From: Thermodesulfovibrio sp.
GTDB taxonomy: Bacteria > Nitrospirota > Thermodesulfovibrionia > Thermodesulfovibrionales > Thermodesulfovibrionaceae
Direction: 5' to 3'
Assembly (NCBI GenBank): GCA_020725335.1
Contig: DYFF01000003.1
Location: 101,526 to 165,525 of the forward strand
DNA: 64,000 bases
The notes beneath the pieces are model-generated. The model was not told where the DNA came from, searched no databases, and saw only the letters and a program-made list of their open reading frames with translations. Positions 35,485 to 45,720 of the stretch are shown one piece after another; the first letter of the stretch is position 1, and every line of letters begins with the position of its first letter. A program made the position numbers and the translations under genes.

Positions 35485-36812
35485 TTGTAGTAGGTGGTGG
35501 CATTTCAGGGCTTTCCTTTGCCTATTTTTTACTTAAGAAAAATCCCCAGCTTAACATAAAAATAATTGAAGCAGAAAAGAGAGCAGGTGGGAAAATAATT
35601 ACAGAAAAAGCTTCAGGTTTTCTTTGTGAAGGTGGTGTTAATGGCTTTTTGAGTAATAAACCTTCTACTTTAAATCTTGCAAGCCAGTTAAGTTTAGAAC
35701 CTCTTAAAGGAAGCGAAGATTCAAAAATCAGATACATTCTAATTGATGGAAAACTTACAAGAGTTCCTGATAATCCGCTCAAGTTTTTTCTATCGCCTCT
35801 TCTTTCCTTTTCTGGGAAAATAAGAATGCTCAGAGAATACTTTACTCCGCCAGTAAAAGAGGATTTAGACGAAACTGTGGAAAGCTTTGTATCCCGAAGA
35901 GTTGGAAGAGAATTTTACGAAAAACTCATTGATGCCATGTCAACGGGAATTTACGCAGGAGACCCAACAAAAATGAGCATGAAAAGCTGTTTTCCTAAAG
36001 TTTACTGGCTTGAAAAAAAATACGGCGGACTTATAAAGGGATTAATTGCCCTTAAAAAAGAAAAAAAGGATGCTAAAGCTCAGCCCTCAGCTGTTTTAAT
36101 GTCCTTTAGCGGAGGAATGGGTGAACTCATTGGAAGCCTTGAGAACTATCTCTCCTCAAAAATTTTAAGTGAGAAGAAAGTTTTAAGTATAGAAAAAAAA
36201 GGAAATCACTTCACAGTTAATCTAAATGATGGAAGCAGTATTGAGGCAGAGAAAGTTATACTTGCCTGTCCTGCCCATGAATCAGCAGAGATATTGAAAG
36301 AATTAGATAAAGAAATCTCAGGTATTTTAAAAACCATACCCTATCCACCCTTAAGTGTTGTTGCTTTTGGATTTAGAAAGGGGCAAATAGGCTTTGGAAC
36401 TTCTCTCTATGGCTTTTTAATTCCTAATAGGGAGAAGAGAAAAATTCTTGGAACTCTTTTTGACTCAAGCATCTTCCCTAACAGAGCACCTGAAGGCTAT
36501 GTTCTACTTAGAAGCATGATTGGAGGAAGAAGAGCACCAGAACTTGCAATGCTGCCTGATGAAAAGCTTATTGATACAGCTTTGTCAGAGTTAAAGCCAC
36601 TTTTGAATATTAAAGGAGAACCTGAGTTTATAAAAATATTCCGATGGGAAAAAGCAATTCCTCAGTATGAATTAGGGCATGAAGAAAAACTAAATCGCAT
36701 ACAGCAGGCACTTTCCAAATTTCCCGGCCTTTACTTAACAGGTAATGCTTATAAAGGTGTTAGTGTTAATGACTGTATAGAAAATTCTTTAAAATTAGCT
36801 GAACAAATTTAA
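35466..36812 (+). CDS. hemY: protoporphyrinogen/coproporphyrinogen oxidase HemY (HemG) type
   Basis: 448 aa FAD flavoprotein. N-terminal VVVGGGISGLSFAYFLLKK and C-terminal LYLTGNAYKGVSVNDCIENS match the HemY family, with RRAPELAMLPDE in between. It oxidises (copro)protoporphyrinogen IX late in haem synthesis. HemY normally uses O2; in an anaerobe another acceptor is expected, and the coproporphyrin-dependent branch is an alternative. Directly downstream of cobA-hemD and overlapping it, so a tetrapyrrole operon feeding cytochromes and sirohaem. Confidence 0.92.
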   Translation: MGTTEIVVVGGGISGLSFAYFLLKKNPQLNIKIIEAEKRAGGKIITEKASGFLCEGGVNGFLSNKPSTLNLASQLSLEPLKGSEDSKIRYILIDGKLTRVPDNPLKFFLSPLLSFSGKIRMLREYFTPPVKEDLDETVESFVSRRVGREFYEKLIDAMSTGIYAGDPTKMSMKSCFPKVYWLEKKYGGLIKGLIALKKEKKDAKAQPSAVLMSFSGGMGELIGSLENYLSSKILSEKKVLSIEKKGNHFTVNLNDGSSIEAEKVILACPAHESAEILKELDKEISGILKTIPYPPLSVVAFGFRKGQIGFGTSLYGFLIPNREKRKILGTLFDSSIFPNRAPEGYVLLRSMIGGRRAPELAMLPDEKLIDTALSELKPLLNIKGEPEFIKIFRWEKAIPQYELGHEEKLNRIQQALSKFPGLYLTGNAYKGVSVNDCIENSLKLAEQI

Positions 36813-36864
36813 CAATAAAAAGCCGAGCTTATAACTTAAATTAAAATTATAAAGCAGCATAGCT

Positions 36865-36892
36865 TTACGTCTTTTTTCAAAATAAAATCTCT
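36865..36892. repeat. 28-nt dispersed repeat, copy 1
   Basis: TTACGTCTTTTTTCAAAATAAAATCTCT is matched at 63811-63838 with only two substitutions (TT to CC). It lies in the hemY-pyrR gap, about 54 nt upstream of the pyrR -35. On the minus strand it would read RFYFEKRRK, but with an in-frame stop immediately before. Confidence 0.6.
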
Positions 36893-36945
36893 ATTTAAGG
36901 CAGAGACTAATTTTAATTTAGATTTTTAATGATTCAATTCAAACA

Positions 36946-36974
36946 TAGAAAAATTTTTCTAAATCGTGTATAAT
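36946..36974 (+). promoter_or_regulatory. promoter of the pyr/pur operon
   Basis: TAGAAA (36946-36951), a 17-nt spacer and perfect TATAAT (36969-36974). The start is near 36981, leaving about 22 nt before pyrR. That is too short for the usual PyrR-controlled attenuator, and I found none. Confidence 0.6.
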
Positions 36975-37002
36975 TTATTGATTTAAGGTTTTATCTCTCG
37001 CT

Positions 37003-37533
37003 ATGGAAAAAGAACTTCTCAATGAGCAGGAAATAGAAAGAATCCTAACCAGGATTACCTACGAGATATTGGAAAAAAACAAGGGAGCTGAAAATATTTG
37101 CCTAATAGGGATTGTAACAGGCGGCGTATATCTTGCTGAAAGAATTAAGAGAAAAATAAAGGAAACAGAAGGTATGGATGTGCCAACAGGTGTTCTTGAT
37201 ATATCTTTTTACAGAGACGATATTAATCTATCAAAAAAACGGAAGGCTATTAAACCTACTAATATTCCCTTTAACATTGATGAAAAAAGGGTTATATTAA
37301 TTGACGATGTCCTCTACACAGGAAGGTCTACCCGTGCTGCAATGGATGCACTCATGGATTTTGGTAGACCATCAGAAATTCAACTTGCTGTATTGATAGA
37401 TAGAGGGCATAGGGAACTACCAATTATGCCAAACTACACAGGTAAGTATATCCCTACTTCAAGGAATGAAAAGATAAAAGTTTACCTGAGGGAAATTTCA
37501 GGGAAAGATTCAGTTGTACTAATTACACAATGA
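37003..37533 (+). CDS. pyrR: bifunctional pyrimidine operon regulator / uracil phosphoribosyltransferase PyrR
   Basis: 176 aa. Phosphoribosyltransferase fold with the PRPP loop VILIDDVLYTGRSTRAAMDAL, and the family segments GIVTGGVYLAERI and LDISFYRDDIN. In Gram-positives PyrR binds anti-antiterminator RNA when UMP is high. Here the leader is too short for that, so it may act mainly as uracil PRTase or regulate in another way. First gene of pyrR-pyrB-pyrC-carA-carB; pyrB overlaps by 4 nt. Confidence 0.95.
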   Translation: MEKELLNEQEIERILTRITYEILEKNKGAENICLIGIVTGGVYLAERIKRKIKETEGMDVPTGVLDISFYRDDINLSKKRKAIKPTNIPFNIDEKRVILIDDVLYTGRSTRAAMDALMDFGRPSEIQLAVLIDRGHRELPIMPNYTGKYIPTSRNEKIKVYLREISGKDSVVLITQ

Positions 37534-38438
37534 AAGACCTTGTAGGAATAAAAGAGCTTTCAAGGCATGAAATTGAGGAAATCCTCAATACAGCTAAAGC
37601 TTTTAAAGAAGTCCTTCAAAGAGATATTAAAAAAGTTCCAACCCTAAGAGGTAAAACAGCTATTAATCTTTTCTTTGAACCTTCTACAAGAACACGCACA
37701 TCTTTTGAGCTTGCTGAGAAGCGTCTTAGTCTTGATGTGCTTAATTTTTCTGTTAGCACAAGCAGTGTTGTAAAGGGTGAAACTCTTTATGACACCTTAA
37801 AAACAATTGAGGCATATAATGTGGATTATATCGTCATGAGGCATTCTTCTTCAGGTTCTGCAAGATTTGTAGCAGAACATACACCAGCTTCTGTGATAAA
37901 CGCAGGTGATGGCACAAATGAGCATCCTACACAGGCATTGCTTGATGCCTTCAGTATTATTGAAGTAAAAGGAAGACTTGATGGACTTAAAATAGCTATA
38001 GTCGGAGATATTAATCATAGTAGAGTTGCTCGCTCAAATCTTTATCTGCTGAGTAAGTTTGATACTCAAATAAATTTCGTAGGACCTCCCACTCTACTCC
38101 CCTTAGAAGCACCTGATAACGTAAAAATTTTTTATGATCTAAAAGAAGGTATAAAAAATGCTGATGTGGTAATGCTTCTAAGAGTTCAGCTTGAAAGACA
38201 AAAGGGAGCATACATTCCTTCGCTAAAAGAGTACTCCCATGTATGGGGAGTAAAGAAAGAGGCATTTTCTTATCTTAAAAATGATACAATCATAATGCAT
38301 CCTGGTCCTATGAATAGAGGTGTAGAGATTTCAACAGAGATTGCAGACAGTTCACGTTCCATTATTTTAAAACAGGTAACAAATGGAATTGCTACGAGAA
38401 TGGCTGTGATTTATTTGTTAACACCTAAGGAGGCTTAG
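37530..38438 (+). CDS. pyrB: aspartate carbamoyltransferase catalytic subunit PyrB
   Basis: 302 aa. It condenses carbamoyl phosphate with aspartate in the committed step of UMP synthesis. The carbamoyl-phosphate loop FFEPSTRTRTSFELAEKRL, the HPTQALLDAF active-site segment, IVGDINHSRVARSN and HPGPMNRGVE are all present. No regulatory PyrI gene follows. ATG overlaps the pyrR stop. Confidence 0.97.
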   Translation: MKDLVGIKELSRHEIEEILNTAKAFKEVLQRDIKKVPTLRGKTAINLFFEPSTRTRTSFELAEKRLSLDVLNFSVSTSSVVKGETLYDTLKTIEAYNVDYIVMRHSSSGSARFVAEHTPASVINAGDGTNEHPTQALLDAFSIIEVKGRLDGLKIAIVGDINHSRVARSNLYLLSKFDTQINFVGPPTLLPLEAPDNVKIFYDLKEGIKNADVVMLLRVQLERQKGAYIPSLKEYSHVWGVKKEAFSYLKNDTIIMHPGPMNRGVEISTEIADSSRSIILKQVTNGIATRMAVIYLLTPKEA

Positions 38439-39749
38439 TTGATTATTAAAATTTATAACGCTTCCATAGTTGATCCCTTTACGAATAAAGAGGGAATTGT
38501 TGATATAGTTGTTGATGAAGGTATAATTTCGAATGTTAAGTTTAAGAGGAAAATTAAATCTATTACCTTAAACCTTAGAACCTCACCCTCTATTTTAGAG
38601 ATAGACGCCCAAGGACTTTATGTCTTCCCAGGGTTAATAGACATTCATACCCATTTAAGAGAACCAGGATATGAATATAAAGAGACCATTCGCACTGGAA
38701 CTCTTGCTGCTGTAAAGGGTGGATTTACCTCTATATGTTGTATGGCAAACACTAATCCTGTGAATGATAATCCAGAAGTTACATATTATATACTTGCTAA
38801 AGCTAAGGAAGAAGGTAGTTGTGACGTGTATCCAATTGGAGCTATAACAAAAGGACTTAAAGGAGATGAAATCTCTGATATGGCTATGTTAAAAGAAGCA
38901 GGTTGTATTGCTTTTTCTGATGATGGCATGCCTGTAATGAACTCTCTTATTATGAGAAGAGCCCTTGAATATTCAAAAGCAGTAGGCGCCCCAATAATTT
39001 CACATTGCGAAGACTTGAATTTAAGTGAAGATGGGGTAATGAACGAGGGAAAACTTTCCTTTTATCTTGGGCTTAAAGGAATTCCTAAAGCATCAGAAGA
39101 GGTAATGATAGCAAGAGATATAATTTTAAGTAAAAATCTTAAAACACCTATTCATATTGCCCATGTCTCAACAAGCGGTTCTATTGAATTAATAAAAAAA
39201 GCTAAGGAAGATGGTGTATTTGTCACAGCCGAAACCTGTCCTCATTATTTTACTCTTACAGAGGATGCTGTGCAAAATTACAACACTAACGCTAAAGTAA
39301 ATCCTCCTTTACGTTCAGAAAAAGACCGTGAAGCAATAAAAGAAGCATTAAAATATGGAATAATTGATGTTATCGCTACAGACCATGCCCCACATCACAT
39401 AGACGAGAAAAAAGTACCTTTTCAGGAAGCATTAAATGGTATTTCAAGTCTTGAAACAGCCTTTGCCCTTAGTCTTAACCTTGTACATGAAGGTATTTTA
39501 AGCATTAGAGAACTTATTGAAAAGCTAACTATCAATCCTTCAAAAATTTTAAAAATACATAAAAAGGGAATAGTTGAAGGAAGTCAGGCTGATATAATTC
39601 TCGTTGACATAAATAAAAAATGGACAGTAAATAAGGATAATTTTTCGTCACTTGGCAAAAATACGCCCTTTGATGGTTGGGAGTTAAAGGGAAAAGTCTT
39701 GCTTACAGTTAAAGGAAAGAAAATTTTTGATATGAGAGGAGAAAATTAA
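38439..39749 (+). CDS. pyrC: dihydroorotase PyrC (class I)
   Basis: 436 aa amidohydrolase closing carbamoyl aspartate to dihydroorotate. Zinc ligands visible: DIHTHLREPGYEYKET, HCED, HIAHVSTSGS and the catalytic Asp in VIATDHAPHH. Starts with TTG directly after the pyrB stop, with AAGGAGG upstream deciding the start. The N-terminal lead differs slightly from short PyrC, fitting the longer class I enzymes that pair with PyrB. Confidence 0.95.
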   Translation: MIIKIYNASIVDPFTNKEGIVDIVVDEGIISNVKFKRKIKSITLNLRTSPSILEIDAQGLYVFPGLIDIHTHLREPGYEYKETIRTGTLAAVKGGFTSICCMANTNPVNDNPEVTYYILAKAKEEGSCDVYPIGAITKGLKGDEISDMAMLKEAGCIAFSDDGMPVMNSLIMRRALEYSKAVGAPIISHCEDLNLSEDGVMNEGKLSFYLGLKGIPKASEEVMIARDIILSKNLKTPIHIAHVSTSGSIELIKKAKEDGVFVTAETCPHYFTLTEDAVQNYNTNAKVNPPLRSEKDREAIKEALKYGIIDVIATDHAPHHIDEKKVPFQEALNGISSLETAFALSLNLVHEGILSIRELIEKLTINPSKILKIHKKGIVEGSQADIILVDINKKWTVNKDNFSSLGKNTPFDGWELKGKVLLTVKGKKIFDMRGEN

Positions 39750-40840
39750 TGAAAAAAGCAATTTTAGTCCTTAAAGATGGGACTATTTTTGAAGGTTTCT
39801 CCTTTGGAGCAGAAGGAGAATCAATAGGAGAGGTAGTTTTTAATACTTCTATGACAGGTTATCAGGAAATACTTACAGACCCTTCTTATAAAGGACAGAT
39901 TGTGGTAATGACCTATACACAGATTGGAAATTACGGCGTAAATGAAGAAGATGTTGAATCTATTGGGGGTCCTAAGGTAGAGGGCTTTGTAGTAAGAGAA
40001 TATAAGGATTATCCGAGCAACTGGCGAGCAGAGGAAAGCCTTGGGAAATATCTAAAAAAGCATAATATTGTTGGTATTCAAGGAATTGATACTCGTGCCC
40101 TAACAAAACATTTAAGAGACAAAGGTGCTCAGATGGGGATTATCTCAACAGAAGACCTTGATCCTGTAAGTCTTCAACAGAAAGTTGTAACACATCCTGA
40201 TATTTCAGAAATTGACCATGTAAGTAACATGATGTGTAAAGAACCTTATTGGTTTTATAAAGATAACAACCTCCCTCTCTGCATAGTTTATGACTATGGA
40301 GTTAAGCTTAACATACTGAGAAATTTAAAAAGAGTTGGGTTTTCAGTTTATGTTGCACCTGGCAAAACCCCTGCTGAAGTTCTGCTTGATATGAACCCTA
40401 ACTGTATAATGTTAAGTAACGGTCCTGGTGACCCTCAAATTCTTACTTATGCAGTGGAAAATATAAAAAAATTAATTGGCAAAAAACCTCTTTTTGGTAT
40501 ATGTCTTGGTCATCAACTAATCGGCCTTGCTTTAGGAGGTAGAACATATAAGTTAAAATTTGGCCATCATGGAGGAAATCATCCTGTGAAGGATTTAAAA
40601 ACAGAAAGGATCGCAATTACAGCACAGAATCACAATTACTGTGTTGATATCAACAGTTTAAATGGTCAGGTAAGATTAACCCATAAAAACCTATATGACG
40701 GAACAGAAGAAGGGATGGAACATGTGGAATACCCCATTTTCTCAGTTCAACACCATCCTGAGGCAGGACCTGGTCCAAATGATGCTCTTGATGTTTTCGA
40801 AAGATTTAGAGAAATTGTGAAAGATTATGAAAAAATATAA
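39749..40840 (+). CDS. carA: carbamoyl-phosphate synthase small (glutaminase) subunit CarA
   Basis: 363 aa. N-terminal domain (VLKDGTIFEGFSFG, VFNTSMTGYQEILTDPSY) and a class I glutaminase with the nucleophile in PLFGICLGHQLIGLALGG and the catalytic His in SVQHHPEAGPGPND. It supplies ammonia to CarB. ATG overlaps the pyrC stop by 1 nt. Confidence 0.97.
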   Translation: MKKAILVLKDGTIFEGFSFGAEGESIGEVVFNTSMTGYQEILTDPSYKGQIVVMTYTQIGNYGVNEEDVESIGGPKVEGFVVREYKDYPSNWRAEESLGKYLKKHNIVGIQGIDTRALTKHLRDKGAQMGIISTEDLDPVSLQQKVVTHPDISEIDHVSNMMCKEPYWFYKDNNLPLCIVYDYGVKLNILRNLKRVGFSVYVAPGKTPAEVLLDMNPNCIMLSNGPGDPQILTYAVENIKKLIGKKPLFGICLGHQLIGLALGGRTYKLKFGHHGGNHPVKDLKTERIAITAQNHNYCVDINSLNGQVRLTHKNLYDGTEEGMEHVEYPIFSVQHHPEAGPGPNDALDVFERFREIVKDYEKI

Positions 40841-40926
40841 CCTAATTTTAAAAAATTTTAAAAAGGAGATTAATCGGTTAAATAAAGGGTAAAGACTAAA
40901 AGGATTGGAGGAATTTTTAAAAGAAT

Positions 40927-43900
40927 ATGCCAAAGAGAACAGATATTAAAAAAATATTAATAATAGGTTCAGGGCCAATAATAATTGGGCAAGCATGTGA
41001 GTTTGACTATTCTGGTGCTCAAGCATGTAAAGCTTTAAAACAAGAAGGCTATAAAGTAGTGCTGGTAAATTCAAATCCTGCCACTATCATGACAGACCCT
41101 TCAATGGCAGATGCTACCTATATTGAACCTTTGACTGCTGAAATTCTTGAACTGATAATAAAAAAGGAAAAACCTGACGCTCTTTTGCCTACGCTCGGAG
41201 GGCAGACCGCTCTTAATCTTGCTGTGGAACTTGGCAATTCTGGTGTGCTTGATAAATACTCTGTTGAGCTCATTGGAGCAAATCTGCAGGCTATTAAAAA
41301 AGCAGAGGATAGACAACTTTTCAAAGATGCAATGGCAAAGATAGGACTTGATCTGCCTCGTTCAGCAGCTGTTAACAGCCTTAAAGAAGGACTTGAAGTA
41401 ATTGACTGGATAGGCTTTCCCGCAATCCTTAGACCTGCATTTACTCTCGGCGGGACAGGTGGAGGAATAGCATATAACATTGAAGAATATAAAGAACTTC
41501 TTGACAGAGGATTAAAACTAAGCCCTGCAAGTCAAGTTCTTGTTGAGGAGAGTCTACTTGGATGGAAAGAATTTGAGCTTGAGGTTATGAGGGATAGTGC
41601 AGACAATGTTGTCATCATCTGTTCAATTGAAAACTTTGATCCTATGGGAGTGCATACAGGAGATTCCATCACAGTTGCGCCTGTTCAGACACTTACAGAC
41701 AGAGAATATCAGATAATGCGTGACAGTGCTATAAGAGCAATTAGAGAGATAGGTGTTGATACTGGAGGGAGTAACATTCAATTTGCTGTAAATCCTAAAA
41801 ATGGCAGAATGGTCATAATAGAGATGAATCCAAGAGTATCTCGCAGTTCCGCTCTGGCAAGTAAAGCAACAGGTTTTCCTATAGCAAAAATTGCTGCAAA
41901 ATTAGCTGTTGGGTATACACTTGAGGAAATTCCCAATGATATAACAAAGGTTACTCCAGCAAGCTTTGAACCAACTCTTGATTATGTGGTTGTAAAGATA
42001 CCAAGATTTACATTTGAGAAATTTCCTGAAGCTAATCCTATTCTTACTACACAGATGAAATCTGTTGGAGAAGTAATGGCTATCGGAAGGACATTTAAGG
42101 AAGCAATTGGCAAAGCCATCCGTTCTTTAGAGATAGGGTCTTACGGATTAGAAGAGACAAAGGTATCCTCTGAGGAAATAAGATGGAGGATTAAGAATCC
42201 CAATGCAGAGCGACTGTGGTACATAGGAGAGGCAATACGTAGAGGTTTTAGCATAGAGGAGATATATGAATTAAGCGGAATTGACCCTTGGTTTTTACAT
42301 AATATAAAGGAGATAATAGATGTTGAAGAAAACATCAGGTTTTCAAGAAATATAAAGATGAAAGAAGATGAGCTAAAAGAACTCCTATTAAATGCGAAAC
42401 AGTGTGGACTTTCAGACAGAAGAATTGCCTATTTAATGGGTAAAAAAGAATGGTCCATAAGAAATTTAAGAAAGTCCCATGGAATTATTCCTGTATATAA
42501 GCTGGTTGATACTTGTGCTGCCGAGTTTATTGCCCATACTCCTTATATGTATTCAAGTTATGAGAAAGAATATTATTCTTTAAACTCTTCTGCCTGTTAT
42601 GACTCTGATGCTCCTCCCACGTCAAACAAAAATAAAGTGATTATTCTTGGTTCAGGTCCAAACAGGATAGGACAGGGGATTGAATTTGACTACTGCTGTG
42701 TTCATTCAGTCTTTGGCTTAAGAGAGCTTGGCTATGAAACTATCATGATAAACTGTAACCCAGAAACAGTAAGTACAGATTATGATACATCTGATAGACT
42801 TTATTTTGAACCTTTAACCCTTGAAGATGTTATACACATAGTTGAAAGGGAAAAACCTCTTGGTGTAATACTTCAGTTTGGGGGACAAACACCTCTAAAA
42901 CTTGCAAAAGCTTTGGAGGCTCATGGAGTAAATATTCTTGGCACAAAGGCAGATGCTATTGATAGGGCAGAAGACAGAAAACGTTTTAAAGAACTTGTTG
43001 ATAAGTTAGCTTTAAAACAGCCACCAAGTGGAACAGCTACATCTCTTGAAGAAGCATTAAAAATAGCAGATTCACTTGGGTATCCTATCCTTGTGAGACC
43101 TTCCTATGTGCTTGGTGGAAGAGCTATGGAAATTGTTTATGATGAAGAATCTTTGAGAAGGTATATGAGAGAGGCAGTTAAAGCCTCCGAAGACCATCCT
43201 GTGCTAATTGATAGATATTTGGAAGATGCTATTGAGGTTGATGTAGATGCTATTTCTGACGGGGTTGACGTGGTTGTAGCGGGCATAATGCAACACATTG
43301 AGGAAGCAGGCATTCACTCGGGTGATTCTGCTTGTTCTCTTCCTCCCTACTCACTTTCAGAGGAAATAATTGAAAAGATTAAGGAAGAAACCATAGCAAT
43401 TGCAAAAGAGCTTGAAGTAAAAGGGCTCATGAATGTTCAGTATGCTATCAAAGATTCTGATGTTTATGTTCTTGAGGTAAATCCTCGAGCTTCAAGAACT
43501 ATCCCCTATGTCAGTAAAAGCATAGGGGTGCCTTTAGCAGCAATAGCATCAAAGATAATGGTAGGAAAAACATTAAAAGAACTTGGTCTCCTCAGTGATA
43601 TAAAAATTCCATATGTAACAGTAAAGGAGGCAATCTTCCCCTTTGATAAATTCCCAGAAGTAGATATAATTCTTGGACCCGAGATGAAATCCACAGGAGA
43701 AGTAATGGGGATTGATGAAGACTTCGAACTTGCCTATGCAAAAGCACAAATGAGTGCAATGGGGAAAATTCCTTTAAGTGGTAAAGTATTTATAAGCGTC
43801 AAGGATAGGGATAAGGTTCATGTTGTTCACATTGCAAAAGAATTTATAGAGCTTGGATTTACGGTTATAGCTACAGGGGGAACTGCAAAGTTTTTGATGG

Positions 43901-44184
43901 ATAATGGTTTAAAGGTGGAAACAATCAATAAACTTCAAGAAGGAAGACCTCATGTGCTTGATTTAATTAAAAACAAACAGATTAGTTTCATAATAAACAC
44001 AGTTTTTGGAAAGCAGGCGCAGAGAGACTCTATGTACATTAGAAGAGGAGCTCTGCAATATAAAATTCCCTATACTACAACAATTTCAGGAGCAAATGCC
44101 ATTGTTAAGGCTATTCGAAGACTTAAAGAACATCCTATAAGTATTAAATCTATTCAGGAATATCATAGGGAGGTGCAGGGTTGA
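40927..44184 (+). CDS. carB: carbamoyl-phosphate synthase large subunit CarB
   Basis: 1085 aa. Two homologous ATP-grasp halves ([19 protein letters not shown] and [19 protein letters not shown]), an oligomerisation region between them and a C-terminal MGS-like allosteric domain ([14 protein letters not shown]). It makes carbamoyl phosphate from bicarbonate, ammonia and 2 ATP for pyrimidine and arginine synthesis. The 86-nt gap after carA has a GGAGG, but 17 nt from the ATG, so the ribosome-binding arrangement is loose. purH overlaps the stop. Confidence 0.98.
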   Translation: MPKRTDIKKILIIGSGPIIIGQACEFDYSGAQACKALKQEGYKVVLVNSNPATIMTDPSMADATYIEPLTAEILELIIKKEKPDALLPTLGGQTALNLAVELGNSGVLDKYSVELIGANLQAIKKAEDRQLFKDAMAKIGLDLPRSAAVNSLKEGLEVIDWIGFPAILRPAFTLGGTGGGIAYNIEEYKELLDRGLKLSPASQVLVEESLLGWKEFELEVMRDSADNVVIICSIENFDPMGVHTGDSITVAPVQTLTDREYQIMRDSAIRAIREIGVDTGGSNIQFAVNPKNGRMVIIEMNPRVSRSSALASKATGFPIAKIAAKLAVGYTLEEIPNDITKVTPASFEPTLDYVVVKIPRFTFEKFPEANPILTTQMKSVGEVMAIGRTFKEAIGKAIRSLEIGSYGLEETKVSSEEIRWRIKNPNAERLWYIGEAIRRGFSIEEIYELSGIDPWFLHNIKEIIDVEENIRFSRNIKMKEDELKELLLNAKQCGLSDRRIAYLMGKKEWSIRNLRKSHGIIPVYKLVDTCAAEFIAHTPYMYSSYEKEYYSLNSSACYDSDAPPTSNKNKVIILGSGPNRIGQGIEFDYCCVHSVFGLRELGYETIMINCNPETVSTDYDTSDRLYFEPLTLEDVIHIVEREKPLGVILQFGGQTPLKLAKALEAHGVNILGTKADAIDRAEDRKRFKELVDKLALKQPPSGTATSLEEALKIADSLGYPILVRPSYVLGGRAMEIVYDEESLRRYMREAVKASEDHPVLIDRYLEDAIEVDVDAISDGVDVVVAGIMQHIEEAGIHSGDSACSLPPYSLSEEIIEKIKEETIAIAKELEVKGLMNVQYAIKDSDVYVLEVNPRASRTIPYVSKSIGVPLAAIASKIMVGKTLKELGLLSDIKIPYVTVKEAIFPFDKFPEVDIILGPEMKSTGEVMGIDEDFELAYAKAQMSAMGKIPLSGKVFISVKDRDKVHVVHIAKEFIELGFTVIATGGTAKFLMDNGLKVETINKLQEGRPHVLDLIKNKQISFIINTVFGKQAQRDSMYIRRGALQYKIPYTTTISGANAIVKAIRRLKEHPISIKSIQEYHREVQG

Positions 44185-45719
44185 TAAAAAGAGCATTAAT
44201 AAGTGTATGGGACAAAAGAGGTATAGTTGATTTCTCAAGGGAATTGAGTAAGCTTGGAGTTGAAATACTTTCAACAGGAGGAACGGCAAAACTTTTAAGA
44301 GAATCAGGAATTAATGTAATAGATGTATCTAAATATACAGGATTTCCTGAAATAATGGATGGCAGGGTAAAAACTCTTCATCCATTCATCCATGGAGGAA
44401 TTCTTGCAAGAAGACATAACAAAGAGGATATTGATGCAATGGATAGATTGGGCATCAACCCTATTGACATGGTTGTAGTTAATCTATATCCCTTTGAATC
44501 AACAATAAAAAAAGAAGGTACAACTCTTGAGCAAGCTATTGAAAATATTGATATTGGTGGACCTACAATGCTTAGAGCTTCTGCAAAAAATTACAAAGAT
44601 GTGATAGTAATTGTTGACCCTGATGATTATTCTTCTATAATTGAGGATATTAAAAAAGGAGAAGTCTCTATTGAGAGAAGATTTGAACTTGCCAAAAAGG
44701 TTTTTTCTCATACTGCAAGATATGATGCCCTCATAGCTGATTATTTCAGCAAACTCTCTGAATCCCCGTCAGCCTTCACAGAGGAATGGACATTGCCATT
44801 AAAAATGGTACGTACCTTGAGATATGGAGAGAATCCTCATCAAAAAGCTTCTCTTTATTCTTTGAATGAAAAACCTTCTCTTATAGATGCAGAAGTTTTA
44901 CAAGGAAAAGAAATGTCTTTTAATAACTATCTTGATACTCATTCAGCAGTGCTTTTAGCTGCTGAGTTTAATGAACCTGTATGCGTTATTGTAAAACATA
45001 ATAATCCCTGCGGAGTTGCTACTGGTAACAACCTCCTTGATGCCTATAAAAAAGCCTTCGAATGCGATCCAGTAAGTGCTTTTGGTGGAATAATCGCTTT
45101 TAATAGAATAGTTGATAGGAAAACTGCAGAAGATGTCATTTTGACATTCTATGAGGTTATTATTGCTCCAGACTTTGAAGCTGAGGCAATTGAGGTTTTT
45201 GGGACGAAGAAAAATCTTAGAGTTATTAAATTCCCCGCATTGAAAGAAAAAATTATTCCCTCTGGCTTTGACTTAAAAAGAATACTCGGTGGATTTATAG
45301 TTCAAGAGTGGGATAAATTGGAAGATGAATTTGCCCATTCTAAAGTTGTTACCAAAAGACAACCTACAGAAGATGAATGGAAAGCACTCAAATTTGCGTG
45401 GAAGGTTTGCAAACATGTAAAATCTAATGCCATTGTATATGCAACAGAGGACTGTACAGTAGGGCTTGGTATAGGACAAACAAGTAGAGTTTTTTCAGCT
45501 AAAATCGGAGCTATGCATGCTTTAAGCCCTCTTAAAGGAACCGTCGTTGCCTCTGACGGATTCTTTCCTTTTAGAGACAACATTGATGTGCTTGCACAAA
45601 ACGGCGTTACTGCAATAATTCAACCCGGAGGATCTGTTCGTGATCAGGAAGTGATTGATGCAGCAGATCAGTATGGCATAGCAATGGTTTTAACAGGGAT
45701 AAGACATTTTAGGCACTAA
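44181..45719 (+). CDS. purH: bifunctional AICAR transformylase / IMP cyclohydrolase PurH
   Basis: 512 aa. The N-terminal IMP cyclohydrolase (MGS-like) domain reads [14 protein letters not shown] and [10 protein letters not shown]. The AICAR transformylase domain follows with [22 protein letters not shown] and [24 protein letters not shown]. It carries out the last two steps to IMP. TTG start overlaps the carB stop (TTGA), with AGGGAGG upstream. It marks the switch from pyrimidine to purine genes inside one transcription unit. Confidence 0.97.
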   Translation: MIKRALISVWDKRGIVDFSRELSKLGVEILSTGGTAKLLRESGINVIDVSKYTGFPEIMDGRVKTLHPFIHGGILARRHNKEDIDAMDRLGINPIDMVVVNLYPFESTIKKEGTTLEQAIENIDIGGPTMLRASAKNYKDVIVIVDPDDYSSIIEDIKKGEVSIERRFELAKKVFSHTARYDALIADYFSKLSESPSAFTEEWTLPLKMVRTLRYGENPHQKASLYSLNEKPSLIDAEVLQGKEMSFNNYLDTHSAVLLAAEFNEPVCVIVKHNNPCGVATGNNLLDAYKKAFECDPVSAFGGIIAFNRIVDRKTAEDVILTFYEVIIAPDFEAEAIEVFGTKKNLRVIKFPALKEKIIPSGFDLKRILGGFIVQEWDKLEDEFAHSKVVTKRQPTEDEWKALKFAWKVCKHVKSNAIVYATEDCTVGLGIGQTSRVFSAKIGAMHALSPLKGTVVASDGFFPFRDNIDVLAQNGVTAIIQPGGSVRDQEVIDAADQYGIAMVLTGIRHFRH

Positions 45720-45720
45720 T

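Noticed and set aside
41118-41480. 120-aa reverse ORF inside carB
   Set aside because: Shadow ORF; carB is intact and conserved across this stretch on the plus strand.
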